DNA of 64,000 bases from Gymnopilus junonius (taxonomy: Eukaryota > Basidiomycota > Agaricomycetes > Agaricales > Galerinaceae), in NCBI GenBank assembly GCA_015501075.1, contig JADNYJ010000035.1, positions 62,001-126,000 on the forward strand, read 5' to 3'. Numbering within the stretch: position 1 is the first letter of the stretch; each line of letters begins with the position of its first letter. Positions 1 to 12,539 of the stretch are shown here, piece by piece. Below the pieces are notes generated by a model. The model saw only the letters and a program-made list of their open reading frames with translations, was not told the DNA's origin and made no database searches. A program made the position numbers and the translations under genes.

Positions 1-1713
1 AAGTTCTTGGCATATTCACCATAGCAAGTGTCAGTGCCTGGGTGGATTCGTCGTTGCATTATCAGAAAGGCCGCAAATGGCATCAAACTGGTCGACCAAA
101 TTCTACCTTCGATGATGAACGTCGAAGGACGGATTCGTTGGTCAAATTTGGAAGTAGGTGCTGAATTTTCCTCCGTTCAAACTCCACCAGATTGTGGATA
201 ACTATCATCGAGATTTCGGGTGGAAGTTTCGATTCTGCATCGCCAGCAAGCCAGGAGATTAAAATTGAAGAGTGCGGTGCATTGAGAATTAACAATAGAA
301 AGGTTTTAGGTGAAATAAAGGTGGCCGATGCTAATCCCAAGTTTCTACCGATGGACTGCGCATAAGTTGAAGCGTGCGCAACACCTTTGAAGCGTCATTA
401 TGGACGAGGCAACCTAAGGCAATCGTGAGATGTATAAAATGGCACAACGGTGGAGCTACCTTTTTCACAAACCGCTGGCTCATAAGCAGAAGGGTATCTC
501 CAAAACCAATATATCTAGCTATGGAGGTGTGAAAATGTATTTTCCTCCTGAATGGTTCTAGCTCCTCTTGCTTGACTCAGAGGTAGCCTTGGAATTGGAG
601 GCGCAGAATTAGAGGATTATCAAACCAATTAAGTGAATCACCACCGCCCGGTTCAACAGTTCGCTTCAACTGGAGCCTAGAGTCATCAAGCAAGCTCAGA
701 AGTATAATACTGGGGTCCGACTTTCCGCCATCGCGACACGTCGTAGAGTTCTTTCTGTTCAAGTTCTGTTTAAACTATTGTTGTTAGAGAAAATTCGAAT
801 GACCTTGGTATTCTTTTACCTGTTGTATATACAATCCCCCTGCAGTCTTGTACTTCAGTAATCAAAACTTGAAGCCCAAATTCTGAGGAAATATACGCTT
901 CCTTTGACATCGGCTCGAACTTGGAAACGCTGACTTTTAGTATATCCAATTTAGATGGGAGATTTACTGAACATTATCAGTTTCTAGAACATGTTGACTT
1001 TTCGTATAATGACTTGTGTACCACATCTTGCGCCAGTCAGCGTCTTGGAGAGTCTTATGAGGTCGTACTTTCGTACTTAGACTTGGAGCTTGAACGCGAT
1101 TCGGACTCCGACTCCGAGTCTCGGAGCACGTTACTGTGCGAAGATATCTATAGGGCTCTAAAAATAGCTGGCTGTAGAACAGTGAACACCGCCTTTTCAT
1201 CCTCCTTCCAAAGCAATACTTCCAATTTACTCCTTCGAAACGAGCCAGTCATGTATCGATGCTATGACCTATTACTAATGCATCTCCAGCAATTTACAAG
1301 AATGTGAATTAGGTATTTGTACCTAAGGTATGAAGATTCTTTTGCCATACCGCCGCTACCTAATGCTTGAGAGGATGCTCATCAATGTTTTTAGTTGGTT
1401 TTTAGTTCTCCTGATCTCATATAATTCCCTTCATGCAACTATTGGGTTCATTTTGGTCTCCTACCGTTTGAGTTGTCGCTCCGATTCGAAAGCAGACACG
1501 CTGGAAACATGTTGCATACACGTGTAACATGACTTGCCTGAATTGACAAGGGCTAGAGCAGCACCACATATTATTGTCACCCACGTTATTGGAAGGGGAC
1601 TGTGCATGTCCTCCTGGTCGTTTCATCTCCAAACATGAAGGGCTTGCGGCCAGTACTCAAATACTAACCGCCTGGCGAAGGTTGTCCTTTAGTTTGACCA
1701 CCCACTTTCCCAA
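1..1713. other. left-edge stretch without a supported gene
   Basis: No recognisable protein domain is visible here. The minus strand has open stretches at 83-340 and 577-762 and another around 360-560, which could be exons of one unrecognised minus-strand gene cut by the window edge, but no family motif ties them together. Plus-strand open frames at 921-1307 and 1330-1527 are short and look random. I assign no gene. Confidence 0.4.
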
Positions 1714-4204
1714 ATGTACCATCTCGATTCAGAGATTGGCTCTCTACCGCAGTGCGGCTTCGGAGCAGATATCAATTTCGACACATTAATCAAGGACAAC
1801 CGATTCCTCTTCCGCGTGTACACGCCCAAGGAAAGGTCGCCATTCGAGGATGATACGGAACCTTTCTTTGTCGCCTCAAGATTCGACGAACAAGTTGCTC
1901 GCTCGCCAATTGATCTTCCTAAGGTCCGGTTCTCTGAAGCAGCCATAGGCTCATATGCCGAGGTCGCACGACACATGGATTGGACCACAAGGTCTTCATC
2001 GTCTTACATTTCGACTTCGTTCAGCTTTAGCTGGTCTATCTGGGAGGCCTTGAGGCGTTATCATCAAGGCGTCAAGAAAGATGTTGAAATCGCAGTTATC
2101 GATGCAACAGCCCTTGGAGGCAGGGCAGCTACGGCTGTCCAGTTGCTTCAAAAGAGTTCTCTAGCAGAGTAAGTGTCTATCCACTCATGTCCTTTCTCGT
2201 TCTTACGCTTGCGACAGACGAACTGAGCAGTTCTGGAAATGGCATCGTTTCTCTCAAGATTCACAGTCTGTCCTCGTGTATGGGATGATACCCCGGACCG
2301 CTGTGCTAGCCTCAATCCCTCTCCTCCAAATCCTTCGAAAGATGCCGTCTTACTTCCTACGCAGTGACATACAAACTATCTACGGGAACCCTTTGGATCA
2401 AGTTGTATGGAACTACCGACTTCGCAAGCAGAGCTATCGTCAATTCTGTCGCGATATGTCAAATTCGTTTCTGAATCGACCTACCGAGGTCCAGGTCCGT
2501 GACTCTACAGCGGGATCTGTCAGACTCGCTTTGGCTTTTTTGCGTCCATTCTTCCATCAAGCGGTCCAAGATGATTTCGAGATGGCGATTTCGTATCTCC
2601 GCAACCTTGCTATCACTATTTCCGAGTGGCCACGAGGCTCTTGGGCAGTAAATCACCCTGAAATTCGGAGAATCATTGAAACCATGGTCCTGTCTCTGGC
2701 AGAAGAACTGCAGGAGCAATATTCGGTAGAGAGGCAGGAAGTCACTCGGTTGCAGTTGGTTGTCGATGGCCTGGAGCAGACCTTGAAATTGCACAACAAT
2801 GCCACTACATCACTTTACGTCGTGGAAGAAGATGAGGAAGACGTGGACGATGGTGAATTAGACTTACATGACGACGACCCCACTCTGGTTGTTGATGAAG
2901 TCGAACCGGCTCTTCACAAATTGATTGAAGTCCAATCTTCACCTCTAAGTCCAGCAGCTTTCCGACCTCCAATCACTCCCCCAGAATCCCGACGCAACTC
3001 GCTTCTAATGGAGACCACCGCATTTGCTTCCAAGAACACCGTGTCCACTCCCGTTGCCTCTATACCGGTATCTGAAGACGGTCCAGAATCGACGAACAAG
3101 TCGTTCAACATCTCACCATTATCGGAGAGCCCAGTCTCTCCACCACTCACGCCGCCTTCGTGTTCACCTATCTTCCAAGTCTCAATATTGCCTGTCTACG
3201 AGGCCATGGATATGGGCCCAGTGCAAACTACAACGATTGACTCACCAGAACACGCCATGGACAACCTGGGGGGTGAGAGCGTCGTTGAGGGTTTCGCCGA
3301 TGACAGACAATTTTCAGCCGCCCTTGAATCTGAGGAGGTACACGAAGATGACGAAGACAGGATCATCCCGAGCGACAAGCTGGAAGAATTTCCCACCGTG
3401 GCTGATGAGGGCGACGAATATGAGACAGAGCATGAAGATGATATGGACCACGAGGTCTGCGTCTCTCCTTCGCCCACTGACCCGTGGTTTCGAGTTCGCC
3501 CACACCTCTCCTCGTTTTCATCTCAATCTTCCATTGGATCCATAGAGACATTGTGTGAGCCTGTGGAATTCCCATCCAAGCGACTCTCACTGGTTTCAAC
3601 CGATTCCTACGAGTTCATTCCGCCTTTTTCATCCTTCCGTCCTTTCGGATTGGCGTCTAGGACGGCGTCATTCTCTGAACCTTCGCCAAAGCTTCCGCTG
3701 TCACCTGTGGTGGACGCTGTTGATCCGCTAGACATCCCTTTACCTCCTTCCCCCGAAATGTCCTATTCATCCTTATCCGAGTCTTCATCACTTTCCAGGT
3801 CTTCTTCGTCAGATTCATCGTCTTCAGCAGCGTCAGCATTGTTGGAAACGGCCGATGTGCCCTTGAAGCCTTCACCGCCAGAGACACCCATTCTACCGTT
3901 GGAGTCATCGTCCTCTCAGTCTTCCCAAACTCCTTTGTCAACATCGTCACCGACGCCGGCTATTCCTCTCGAACTCCCTCTACCAGTTGAAGCCAGTGCT
4001 TTGTTGGTTCTACCCAAGCATCATATCAGCTTGCTTTCTCCGCTTACGGAAAGCAATGAAACGGAAGATGACGATACAAGCAGTTTGCGATCCGTATCCT
4101 TCACGGATAATGCCTCTTACCTCGTCACTGGATTTTTGGTCGGTGCATTTATCACTTTGTTCTTTTTCTCGACGCGACGCCGGGAGTTGCTCGTCTTGAC
4201 TTGA
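1714..4204 (+). CDS. DUF7587-type protein with acidic/Ser-Pro-rich tail and C-terminal membrane anchor
   Basis: Two exons, 1714-2168 and 2218-4204, joined across a 49 nt GTAAGT...CAG intron, give 813 residues. Residues of about 25-240 match what I know of the fungal DUF7587 family (FRVYTPKERSPFED near the start, then SYISTSFSFSWSIWEALRRYH, then DSQSVLVYG across the splice). The function of that family is unknown to me. A helical region follows (about 240-350), then a long low-complexity part with Glu/Asp runs and Ser/Pro-rich blocks, and finally a hydrophobic segment (SYLVTGFLVGAFITLFFF) next to an RRR cluster about ten residues before the stop. That end looks like a tail anchor, so I infer the protein faces the cytosol from an internal membrane. 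Start chosen at the ATG opening the family-like N-terminus. The frame is intact. Confidence 0.8.
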
Positions 4205-4476
4205 TCCATTGACCTCATTTTGGTCTATTTATTTCATCGACCGCTGGCTTGTCCCATTTTCACTCTGGCTTATCATCTTCGTTCTCCGACTTGTTTTCTG
4301 TTTGTTTTAGTATCTCATCCATTGTGTTTTGTTCTGTGACATCTCAGAATATAGTGTAGAAATATTTCTGTAACAATATAATGTAGACAGTATTATTTGA
4401 CAATTGTACTACCACCGACTGACTGTCCATAGGCAACATCTATGCTGTAATATATGCCAAATATGCTCATTGAATC

Positions 4477-5357
4477 TCACTTCCGAATGGCATAAATAAA
4501 ACCGTCGTAACCCTTCTCGCCTACAGTGCCCATGGTTGTTGCGTCTACCTCTTCGTCGTCTTTAAGGGCATTCAAGAGTTTGCGTACTCCTTCCACATTG
4601 ACATCCGAATATTCCGGAACTGCAACACGACCATACCGGACAACGTTGTCGACGATCTAGATGCAGAGTCGTGAGTTATGACCCATTTAATGAAATGAAG
4701 GACGGAACGGAAACGCACAATGACTCCGCCAGGGCGAACGAGGCGTTTTGCCTCAGTGAAGTAAATGACATTGGAAGGTTTATCCGCATCGATGAAAACA
4801 AGATCGAAAGGCTGTTCAGGGTGTAGTTTTGCCAGTGATTCCGCTGCAGGCCCGACTGTAATTGCTATTTTGTCCTGCACTCCTGCCAGTTTGAAGTTAT
4901 CTTGTGCAACCTAGAGATAGGGGTACACCGATGTATGTTGATTTACAGCAATCTCAGGAGGTCGTAGTAGGCGAAGCTTACCTTCGCATGGTGGGGATTG
5001 ATCTCCAAAGTCAGGACACTCCCATCTGTAGGAAGGGCTCGAGCAATCCATATAGTCGAATACCTGGTAAGAATGGTGCATATATGATATTAGCTGTAGC
5101 CACGACGGATAAGATAAAGCTTACCCTCCCAAAGTCCCTACTTCCAACACTCGCTTCGCTCCTAGGGATTTAACAAGGAGACTCAAGAATTTTCCTTGAG
5201 TAGTAGACACCGCAATATCAGGGAGGCCTTGGTCTTTGTTGTTCTTCACGACGGCCTCGAGAACGTCGTCCTTTGGGATAAGGAAGGAATTGTGGTATTC
5301 ATCGGAACGTTTCCAATCCTCGATATCAGTGGGCTTGTGATGTTGCCTTCCTGCCAT
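4477..5357 (-). CDS. SAM-dependent O-methyltransferase (catechol/caffeoyl-CoA type)
   Basis: Four exons on the minus strand (5125-5357, 4982-5063, 4719-4910, 4477-4656) join in phase to give 228 residues, the usual length of this family. Motif I is VLEVGTLGGYSTIWIA (split by intron 1), followed by the acidic strand end LTLEINP, the metal/SAM loop FDLVFIDADKPSN and the post-motif GGVIIVDNVVRYGRV. These are hallmarks of class I, metal-dependent methyltransferases that methylate a hydroxyl on catechol-like phenols. The predicted protein is soluble and has no signal peptide. The substrate cannot be told from sequence; fungal members act on diverse aromatics. The three introns are 61, 71 and 62 nt. 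It is convergent with the DUF7587 gene and separated from it by about 270 bp. Confidence 0.88.
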
Positions 5358-5976
5358 TTAGGGAAAAGTCGGGGAGGAATGAGAAGGGTATAAGTATAAC
5401 GAGCCAAGGCGAGATGTGGCGAAGTTATTGCGACAAAATCAGACAATCATACGATGCCGGCCTTTTCACAAGGATCGAGATAGTCTCGTATTAACGTTCG
5501 AATGCTTAGAACTGAGCTCGATATTAACAAAGACTTGGGAAAAGGATAGGCTCCGCGTCCGAGGCGACATGCACATCCTCAGGAACTTGAAAAGACGATC
5601 GTTGTACTTCGCTGTCAGTGGTCACAAAGTCATAGGGACGTCAGCTCTGTTCAACGGAAGGACCAAGTCAACGGCACGCTCTGACGTGGACTCGGACAGA
5701 TTAACAAGGATAACTTCAGCCATTATTTTGCCAAAGGAACGGTGACAAGACAAACTCCCATTCACACAAAATACTCACCCTGTTGTCAGAGTGATTAATG
5801 TTGGAGAAATATAGAAGATATAACTTGCGGGGGTTACTTAAATGGAAGCCATCTCCAGCACTCAGATTACACGGTTGAATTAAAGTGATGACAGACGAAA
5901 GCAGAGGGAGACTCCAGAGCAATACCCCCATTTCGTCGTGGGAAGTAAAAGTATCACTTGCTCCTGGACTCTTGTC
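5358..5976. other. intergenic region between divergent genes
   Basis: About 620 bp lie between the divergent O-methyltransferase and tRNA dehydratase genes and presumably hold both promoters. I see no conserved coding sequence; open frames on both strands are short. Confidence 0.5.
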
Positions 5977-7603
5977 ATGAATTCGGTCCATCTATCACAT
6001 AAATCTCAGCTGGTAGCAGCTGCTCTTTCTGCATCCCTAGCAACGGCTGGTGTTTTTCACGCGTATCAAGTCTTTACAAGAAGGATACGAAGAAAGGAAC
6101 TTGATGAGGAAGTGAAGCGTTCGATTTCAGCTCTCGACTCAATCCAGGGCTCCGACAACCTCGAAAACATACAATCGGATCCTACAAGAGGCCGGTCGGC
6201 TTGGACTATGACGAAGAGTTGATACGAGAACAACTAGCCCGAAATTATGCATTCTTTGGTGAAGAGGGCATGGCAAAGGTCAGACGCGGTCGTGTGGTCG
6301 TTGTTGGATGCGGTGGAGTCGGTAGTTGGGCAGCTGTGATGCTTGTGAGATCGTAGGTATTATTTTTAATGTCTTATTTCTCGTGTTTTTCATATTTTCT
6401 TTAGTGGAATATCAAATATTCGACTGGTCGACTTCGACTACGTCACTCTTTCGTCACTCAATAGGCATGCAACTGCACTTCTGGTGGACGTTGGTACTCC
6501 GAAGGTTATTTGTATAGAGAAGACGCTGAAGCAGATTTCAAAATGGGTCGAAGTGGATTCAAGGATTGAACTTTGGCGAAAAGAAGACGGCGCTCGTTTG
6601 TTGGAAGACGCAGACTGGGTAATCGGTAGGACATGCGCCTGTCGTTGCGCTATGGATCAGCAGAGTTAATCTGTTCTTACAGATGCTATCGATAATATTC
6701 AGACAAAGGTGGACCTCCTCAAATATTGTCATGATAACAAAATCAAGGTATATTTTCTGCTGTTTTTCCATATCGTCTTACTCAACCACTTCTTACAGGT
6801 ATTTTCATCAATGGGAGCGGGTGCAAAATGCGACCCAACAAGAATTCAAATCAGTGATATATCCTACACAATATACGACCCTCTAGCTCGGTCTGTACGC
6901 CGGCGTCTTAGGCTGCAAGGTGTCGACTTTGGTATACCCGTTGTATACTCTACCGAGGTTCCGGGAGACGTGAAGCTATTGCCTTTACCTGAAGAGGAAT
7001 TTCAGAAAGGATCTGTCAAGGAACTTGGAGTGTTCGATGACTTCCGCGTCCGCATCTTACCTGTCTTAGGTCCTTTACCCTCCATTTTTGGGCTAAACAT
7101 TGCGACATACATACTCTGTGAACTTGCCGGGAAACCCATTAGCAATCCACTACCAATCAAGAATAGGAAAAAGCTTTACGAACGGATATACAGGGATTTG
7201 CTACATCGGGAGTCGAAAATTGCCGGGCATCAAATCAAGTACGCTCATTGCATCCTTGTAACATTCCTTTTCCACTGATTACTTATGTAGTCGACTGCCA
7301 ATAGACGAGGATGATGTAGCATTCATATTTGAAGACCTCTATCGAGGACGCTCAGTTGTGCCACCTTATGATGTCCCCACAAGACCTACACTCATCAGGT
7401 GGGACCCATCTCGTCCTGTAAGCGAAGACAACCTTGTTGTCTTCGAGCTCAATGATGCGGAGAAGCACGCGCGGGCGTTATGGAATCCTGATGGGTCGGT
7501 CTGTTCCTTGACCACTCCGGCAAAGCTATGGGGTGCTGAAGTCAAAGAAGTGGTTGACCGCAGAGCAGCCGAAGCACGGAGAGTGCGCGACTGGGTCATG
7601 TAA
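5977..7603 (+). CDS. tRNA threonylcarbamoyladenosine dehydratase (Tcd/TcdA, E1-like)
   Basis: The proposed CDS joins 5977-6111, 6189-6352, 6405-6625, 6683-6747, 6799-7238 and 7291-7603 (445 residues). The E1/ThiF fold is clear: VVVVGCGGVGSWAAVML is the nucleotide-binding loop, LVDFDYVTLSSLNRH binds the adenylate, DADWVIDAIDNI follows and VFSSMGAGAKCDPTRI is typical of the TcdA/Tcd1-2 branch. These enzymes use ATP to cyclise t6A37 of tRNA to ct6A; yeast Tcd1/2 sit on the mitochondrial outer membrane. A hydrophobic segment near residues 11-28 fits a membrane anchor. Five introns were placed; the first (6112-6188, 77 nt, GTGAAG...CAAG) has weak splice sites and was inferred because the frame must change before the conserved DYDEELIREQLARNYAFFGE block. 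A one-base assembly error is the alternative. An in-frame GTG lies upstream, but ATG 5977 is the first ATG. Confidence 0.88.
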
Positions 7604-10600
7604 TGATAAATCTGGAGCAATCCTGATGAGCTTTACCTTGGACTTCGGGGCACCAAGAGCGCGTCGTCCCACCTATGGAGGCACTGTATACATGGAAGAT
7701 CTGTCTGGTCAGCATCCACCAGTGCAACAATTCATAGGGCTTTCCATGTCATATACACCAGTACAAGCATCAGCATAGGATCCTTGCTGTTTCATAGAAG
7801 TCCAATGCATTTACTACCCTCTAAACCTACTACAACCAATCTTCGCCATTGTGATTCTAATTCTCTGCTTGACTTAATCTGAGACTTGCATCCTCTATTC
7901 TGTCCTCAGAACTCTCATCAACACTTAATAGTCACCACATTGTCACCTGGTTCTTGTTAGAAGATCGGTGATAGTACTATTGAACTCTGGTAGACTTTAG
8001 TCAGAATTGGTCTTGCTACTCTTTTTCCGATGTTGAGAGACTGGCTTTAGATTTCCTCCAATATTTGACGCCTCAGTCGTTCGACCGTAGAAAAGGAGAT
8101 GTTATATCTGAATGGAGGCCGAGTCGGTCTAGTGGATCAAGAGGACATATTAGAACTGTTTAGACAGCCGCTCAATTGGACTCAAACTTCGAAGTTAGAC
8201 GTCATATGGAGTTGTCTACATACATGGTTGAGGCTGAGGAAGACATGCATGTCTGTGAATACGCCCCAGCACGAATAGATGGGTCTCCCTTCAAGTTTGT
8301 TTCTTTTTCTTCCAATGTCGTATATCTTGTCGAGAAATGACGAACATGGTGACCATTTGAGTCTGTTTAAATAATATTTTCTTTCTTGTCAATCTAAGAC
8401 AGTCTATTTGAAGTCTGCGAGCGTGGAGATGAGTAGGCTTATACTTCTAGCATATCAGATCTGATGATGAGTCGGACACACTGCATTACTGTCTTGATTT
8501 GAACACAATCCCTCCAAATCCTTTTTACTGTTGTCGGATTTCTGTTCCCTTCGACCTTGTCCACATCTCAGAAAGACGTTAAGGTCCGGTCAACCGTCAT
8601 TATAGCGGACGATACGGGGTTGTAAGACCACTTTCGAGCCTCGCAGCGAAGTCAGGAAGAAAATTGTCCTGCCATTGTCACAAACAAGCATGTCCACATG
8701 ACGGGTGGAGACTGGCATCAGAGCCACCAACAGGAAATTGTAAATGAGGACATGGCTTGGAAAGGCTGAGGTGCGTGAACGGACGGACGCAGACAGTATC
8801 CCCGTTGAAGACAAGTTGGCAATGCCACGGTGTATAACAGATTCACTTTGATTGGCTGAAAGGTGGGACGTCCAATCGCTGGTCTTCACGAGAGGGTCCC
8901 ATGCCGCTGCGTGGGCTTTACTGTAGCCTTGCAGTTTAATTTATTTTTATATTATAGTCTTGAGGCTTATATGGTCCGGACTCCGGTCATTAGTGGACGA
9001 TCAAAATACTTTGGCCGTCTTGTGGAGTGTCGCAACAAGCCAGGAAGAAAATCGCGACCTGCCATAGTCACAAATAAGCATGTCATATGATGAGTGGAGG
9101 ATGGCAGCGTGCAGATAATCTATGCAACTCTTAGGACAGGCTCAGACCAAGATCCGCATCGACCCACAAACGGGACACAAGCTTTCGCGACAATGTCGCT
9201 TATGAGGCTAGGCGATGGACCTGTGGTAAAGCGGATGCTGTGCTAGGCTCAGGTGAAGAACGATACAGCAGCACTCAGGGAAATCCCTACCTTAGGTGAA
9301 ACCATCCTGGTCTTCGTGACGATGAATTAAAATGGTGCAGTCACGATGTTTATAGACATCGCTCTATATATTTGATACTGGTATTGAGGCATTCGTGTTA
9401 TGCATGGCCGATGCACGACGTCGATGACGCGAGTATGGTTGTCGTCAAGGACAAGGCCAATGGATTAGGTGACGACGATGGGCGTGCATAGTATGATAGG
9501 CGGGAGAGTATGAACGACGCCCAGTAGCTTGCGGGGTGAAATGGACTTGCCAAACCTTAAGTTCAGGGCGCACGTCCAAGACGGTGGTTGGGAAGAAAGA
9601 GAAGTTTAGACGACTTGGGGGTTTAAATACCCTGGCGAGGGAATGTGGTCGTGTTTATAGTGGACACACGATCGATAACGGCTTGGCGAGGCTGACATTG
9701 GGATCCGGACGGCCGGGATGGGAAAAGGGGGAACTGCCGGAAAATTTATCAAATTTCTTGTGGGCTGATTGACTGTGGGCACTGGGCGGTCGCTCGGATG
9801 CATTGGACATATCCCGTTAAGGAATGATTGCTATTTCAAGTAACTGAAAACGACAAAATAAGACCAAAGAAGCTTGTGATTGATCACCACGGTCATTACT
9901 CGGACCTGTGCCGATCTGTGAGTCAAATTTTGCACAATTTCGTGAATATATCGCCTTTCAGGAATCAAGAACGGACGACGGAGGTGAGGCATTGTATATA
10001 ATGAAACCTTTAAGATCCACAAGTTCTGCCACGTGCCCAGACCATCTGCCACCAAACCCATTTTCGGATCGGCATTCACAAAATCCGTTCGGATCGATCT
10101 AAACAGGACTGTGTCTTGCTTAGGGAGAGGCCCAAGCGTGACGCCTTCGACGATCCATACACAGAGTAATCAGAGCCATCCTGAAAATGAGGTCAGCTCC
10201 CAACTCTCCATCGAACACTTTTTCGGACCTGGTCAGGATAGAAAGGCGGAACACAGCCCATGCCGTTTCATCGCAAATGCGGAAGGTTTGTGGTATCCGA
10301 AAGCCAGTTTTCCTGACCTCCGGCTTGCCTACTACATTTGAGCACGACATCACGACAAAATTATCTGGAGAGACGAGAGAAATACGCTAATCAGATGTAA
10401 AAGACAAGAATTAACAAATCGAATAAGACTCTGAACGCAACGGTTACATGCACTGTTTTCAACATCTGCTGTGTCCAGAATCCACAGATCGCAGTGCGCA
10501 CTACGCCAATACCTTTGCCTTGGCTTCGATTCTGTCATGGAATTGAAGAAGCTATCCTGTTCGGAAGAGAGCTTGACAATTCTTGGTCATGAAATGAAGA

Positions 10601-11292
10601 CTGATGTTGCTCCTTGCACCATAGCTTCCGTGAACTGCACATGGGGGGCCGCAAGTACGACCAGGTAGCTGTCGAGACTCAGAAGGCATCGTGCCCAGGT
10701 GTGAAGGGGCTTGCAGCTGTACTTCAACTGGCAGAAAGAGGCAAGAGATCTGAAGGTCGAGGGCTGAGTGATGAGAGGCTAGAGTGTTGACAATTTTGAG
10801 GCCATGTTGATTGATTGTGAGAGTACCATAGGAGGAAGGAGAGGTATGCACAGCCACTTCACAGATTTCCAGTTCTTGACTTCGTTTCATTTTAACAACT
10901 TCAAGATTTTACCGCGACTGGTCAAGACCCGAGGACCAAGAAGTAAGTACTGCTCGCATCAACGTATCCTATATAAGCAAAGAGCTCAAAAGTGGTATCG
11001 CTTCTTATTCACTCTTTTAGCAGTAGATGAACCAGCCAGGCTTTCTAATGTATTGCAACATGCTTAACAGCTCAGCAGAAGCGAGCAGGCCTGGTGTAAC
11101 TTGATTGTGTATAGAGCAGTGTATACAAAAGTTGTGTTTGAAACGGAAAGACGATGTAAAACCATTTTAAAACGAAGATGAATAAACGAAAAATATGAGT
11201 ACATTTGATTCTTTCAGGCAACTTTCTTCTGCCCCCGAAGAGCAAGATGCGCGACCCGGATACGGTGTTCCCAATATCTATAAGAGTCAAAT
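7604..11292. other. 3.7 kb gap without recognisable genes
   Basis: No conserved coding sequence is visible on either strand. Open frames at 9831-10079, 10120-10353 and 10552-10890 (minus) and 10033-10341 (plus) show no motif I know. The stretch contains a diverged direct repeat (8597-9106, listed separately). The composition is ordinary. It could hold decayed transposon sequence or an unrecognised multi-exon gene. Confidence 0.45.
8597..9106 (+). repeat. diverged direct repeat pair (about 130 bp units)
   Basis: Two copies in the same orientation lie at about 8597-8728 and 8987-9106. Shared blocks include GTCATTA..GGACGAT, then TCAGGAAGAAAAT or CCAGGAAGAAAAT, then CACAAACAAGCATGTC or CACAAATAAGCATGTC, then GGTGGAGACTGGCA or AGTGGAGGATGGCA. 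By eye they are roughly three-quarters identical. No reading frame is conserved between them, so they look like old non-coding repeat units. Confidence 0.6.
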
Positions 11293-12539
11293 TCAATTTA
11301 ACAAATTCAAATTACCGCAAGTTAAATCAACGTACTTCTTCCTAATCGTGTCGTGCTCATTGGCTAATGAGGTCCACATCTTGACCGCCTGCTCAGTCTT
11401 CTCCTCACCGCCTTCATTCTCCCAGACGTCTGCCATAAATTCCATAGCTTGTACGCATGGAAGTTGAGCTGTCTCGGTTGGAGGAGGGTTTTCCAAGTCG
11501 ACAATTTCCTTTGTATGATATGCACCCCGTGAGTGGGCATATGGAAGTGCAAAATCTGCCACAACGGAAAAGGGTGTGTGAGTCTGAGAGAGGATACCTC
11601 TGATGTAGTTCCAGGCTGAAGGATTTGAGGGAGCAAGGGAGATGTTTTGCTTCGCGTAACTAGAAATTGCCTTAAACAATCTGAATAAGATGGCTGGTAG
11701 AAAAGAAACCAACATTAGTTCGCGTTTCAAAACCCTCTCTCGATCCTCATCGCCGTCACGCACGCCGCATCCCCATACGACAAAGAATCGATGATGCCAA
11801 GCAGAGTTATTACGCACGTCCTGGGCAAGCATCGAATCGACGAAGTCTAGCTCTCCGATCCAGAGGTCTTCATCAACATCCTCCACGCCGTCAGTTACGC
11901 TCGCCCCTCGACCGGCGAAAGATCCCAGAAGCCACTGCCTGTAGCTCCAGGTGTGGTAATTCTTTGCGTCGGCTTCGAGCCCTTTCTTAATAAAATCCAG
12001 CTCGCGCTTTGGCTGACGGGTGAGGGAGACTAGGAGCCGGCGGTGATGCCACACCTGGTAGGTCTTGAGGAAGAGCACGGCTAGTTCATCCATCAGTCGC
12101 ACTTCAGCCTCAAGGATAGGCGAAGAAGCGACATCTGTGGATGGTAATAGAGCGAGCAGAGTTTCGTAGCGGTATTGCCTACGGATGGTATACAGTTCAA
12201 GTCATGGCAAAGGAAAAGCCTGTAGTCCTTACCATGCAGAATAATGTGCTGGATTTTGGCGAATAATGCTTTCCGTCAAGTCTAGCACTCGAGGACTCTT
12301 TTCACCACTTTTGACGATCGCGCGAAAGTAGCTCGTCGCATCTTTGTCTGCAAAGTTCAAAATCGAGGAACTTATGGTAAGTGGTCGAGATGGAAGGAAA
12401 TCGGCATCTACGCACATTCCTCCGTGTAGAAGATAGGAGCGAGCGGGTTAATGTCCTCATACTGCTCTAATGGTTCAATATCTTTCCAGTCTGAGCGATT
12501 GGCGTAGAGAGGCTCATCGTCTGGAGTTTCTGTGCTCAT
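11293..12539 (-). CDS. RAM2: protein farnesyltransferase/geranylgeranyltransferase I alpha subunit
   Basis: Four minus-strand exons (12416-12539, 12233-12347, 11714-12178, 11293-11659) give 356 residues, the normal length. The prenyltransferase alpha repeats are plain: YQVWHHRRLLVSL, NYHTWSYRQWLLGSF, NNSAWHHRFFVVWG and NPSAWNYIRGIL. The first repeat region is NPAHYSAWQYRYETLL, rebuilt across intron 2. This subunit pairs with two different beta subunits to farnesylate or geranylgeranylate CaaX proteins such as Ras, Rho and mating pheromones. The third intron (11660-11713, 54 nt) is a multiple of three and has no stop, so an unspliced reading stays open; I infer it because removing it restores REL-IYAKQNISLAPSNPSAW, as in other species. 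It lies head to head with the NOSIP-like gene. Confidence 0.93.

Noticed and set aside
921..1307. Plus-strand 128-residue ORF near the left edge
   Set aside because: It starts at TTG, has a DSDSDSE run but no family motif, and has no supporting promoter or splice context.
3024..3545. Plus-strand ORF of 173 residues inside the DUF7587 gene
   Set aside because: It is an alternative-frame shadow of the Ser/Pro-rich coding region.
5938..5976. Upstream start of the tRNA dehydratase at 5938
   Set aside because: The codon there is GTG; the first ATG in frame is 5977.
10552..10890. Minus-strand 112-residue ORF
   Set aside because: Composition and lack of motifs look like chance; neighbouring frames do not join into a gene.
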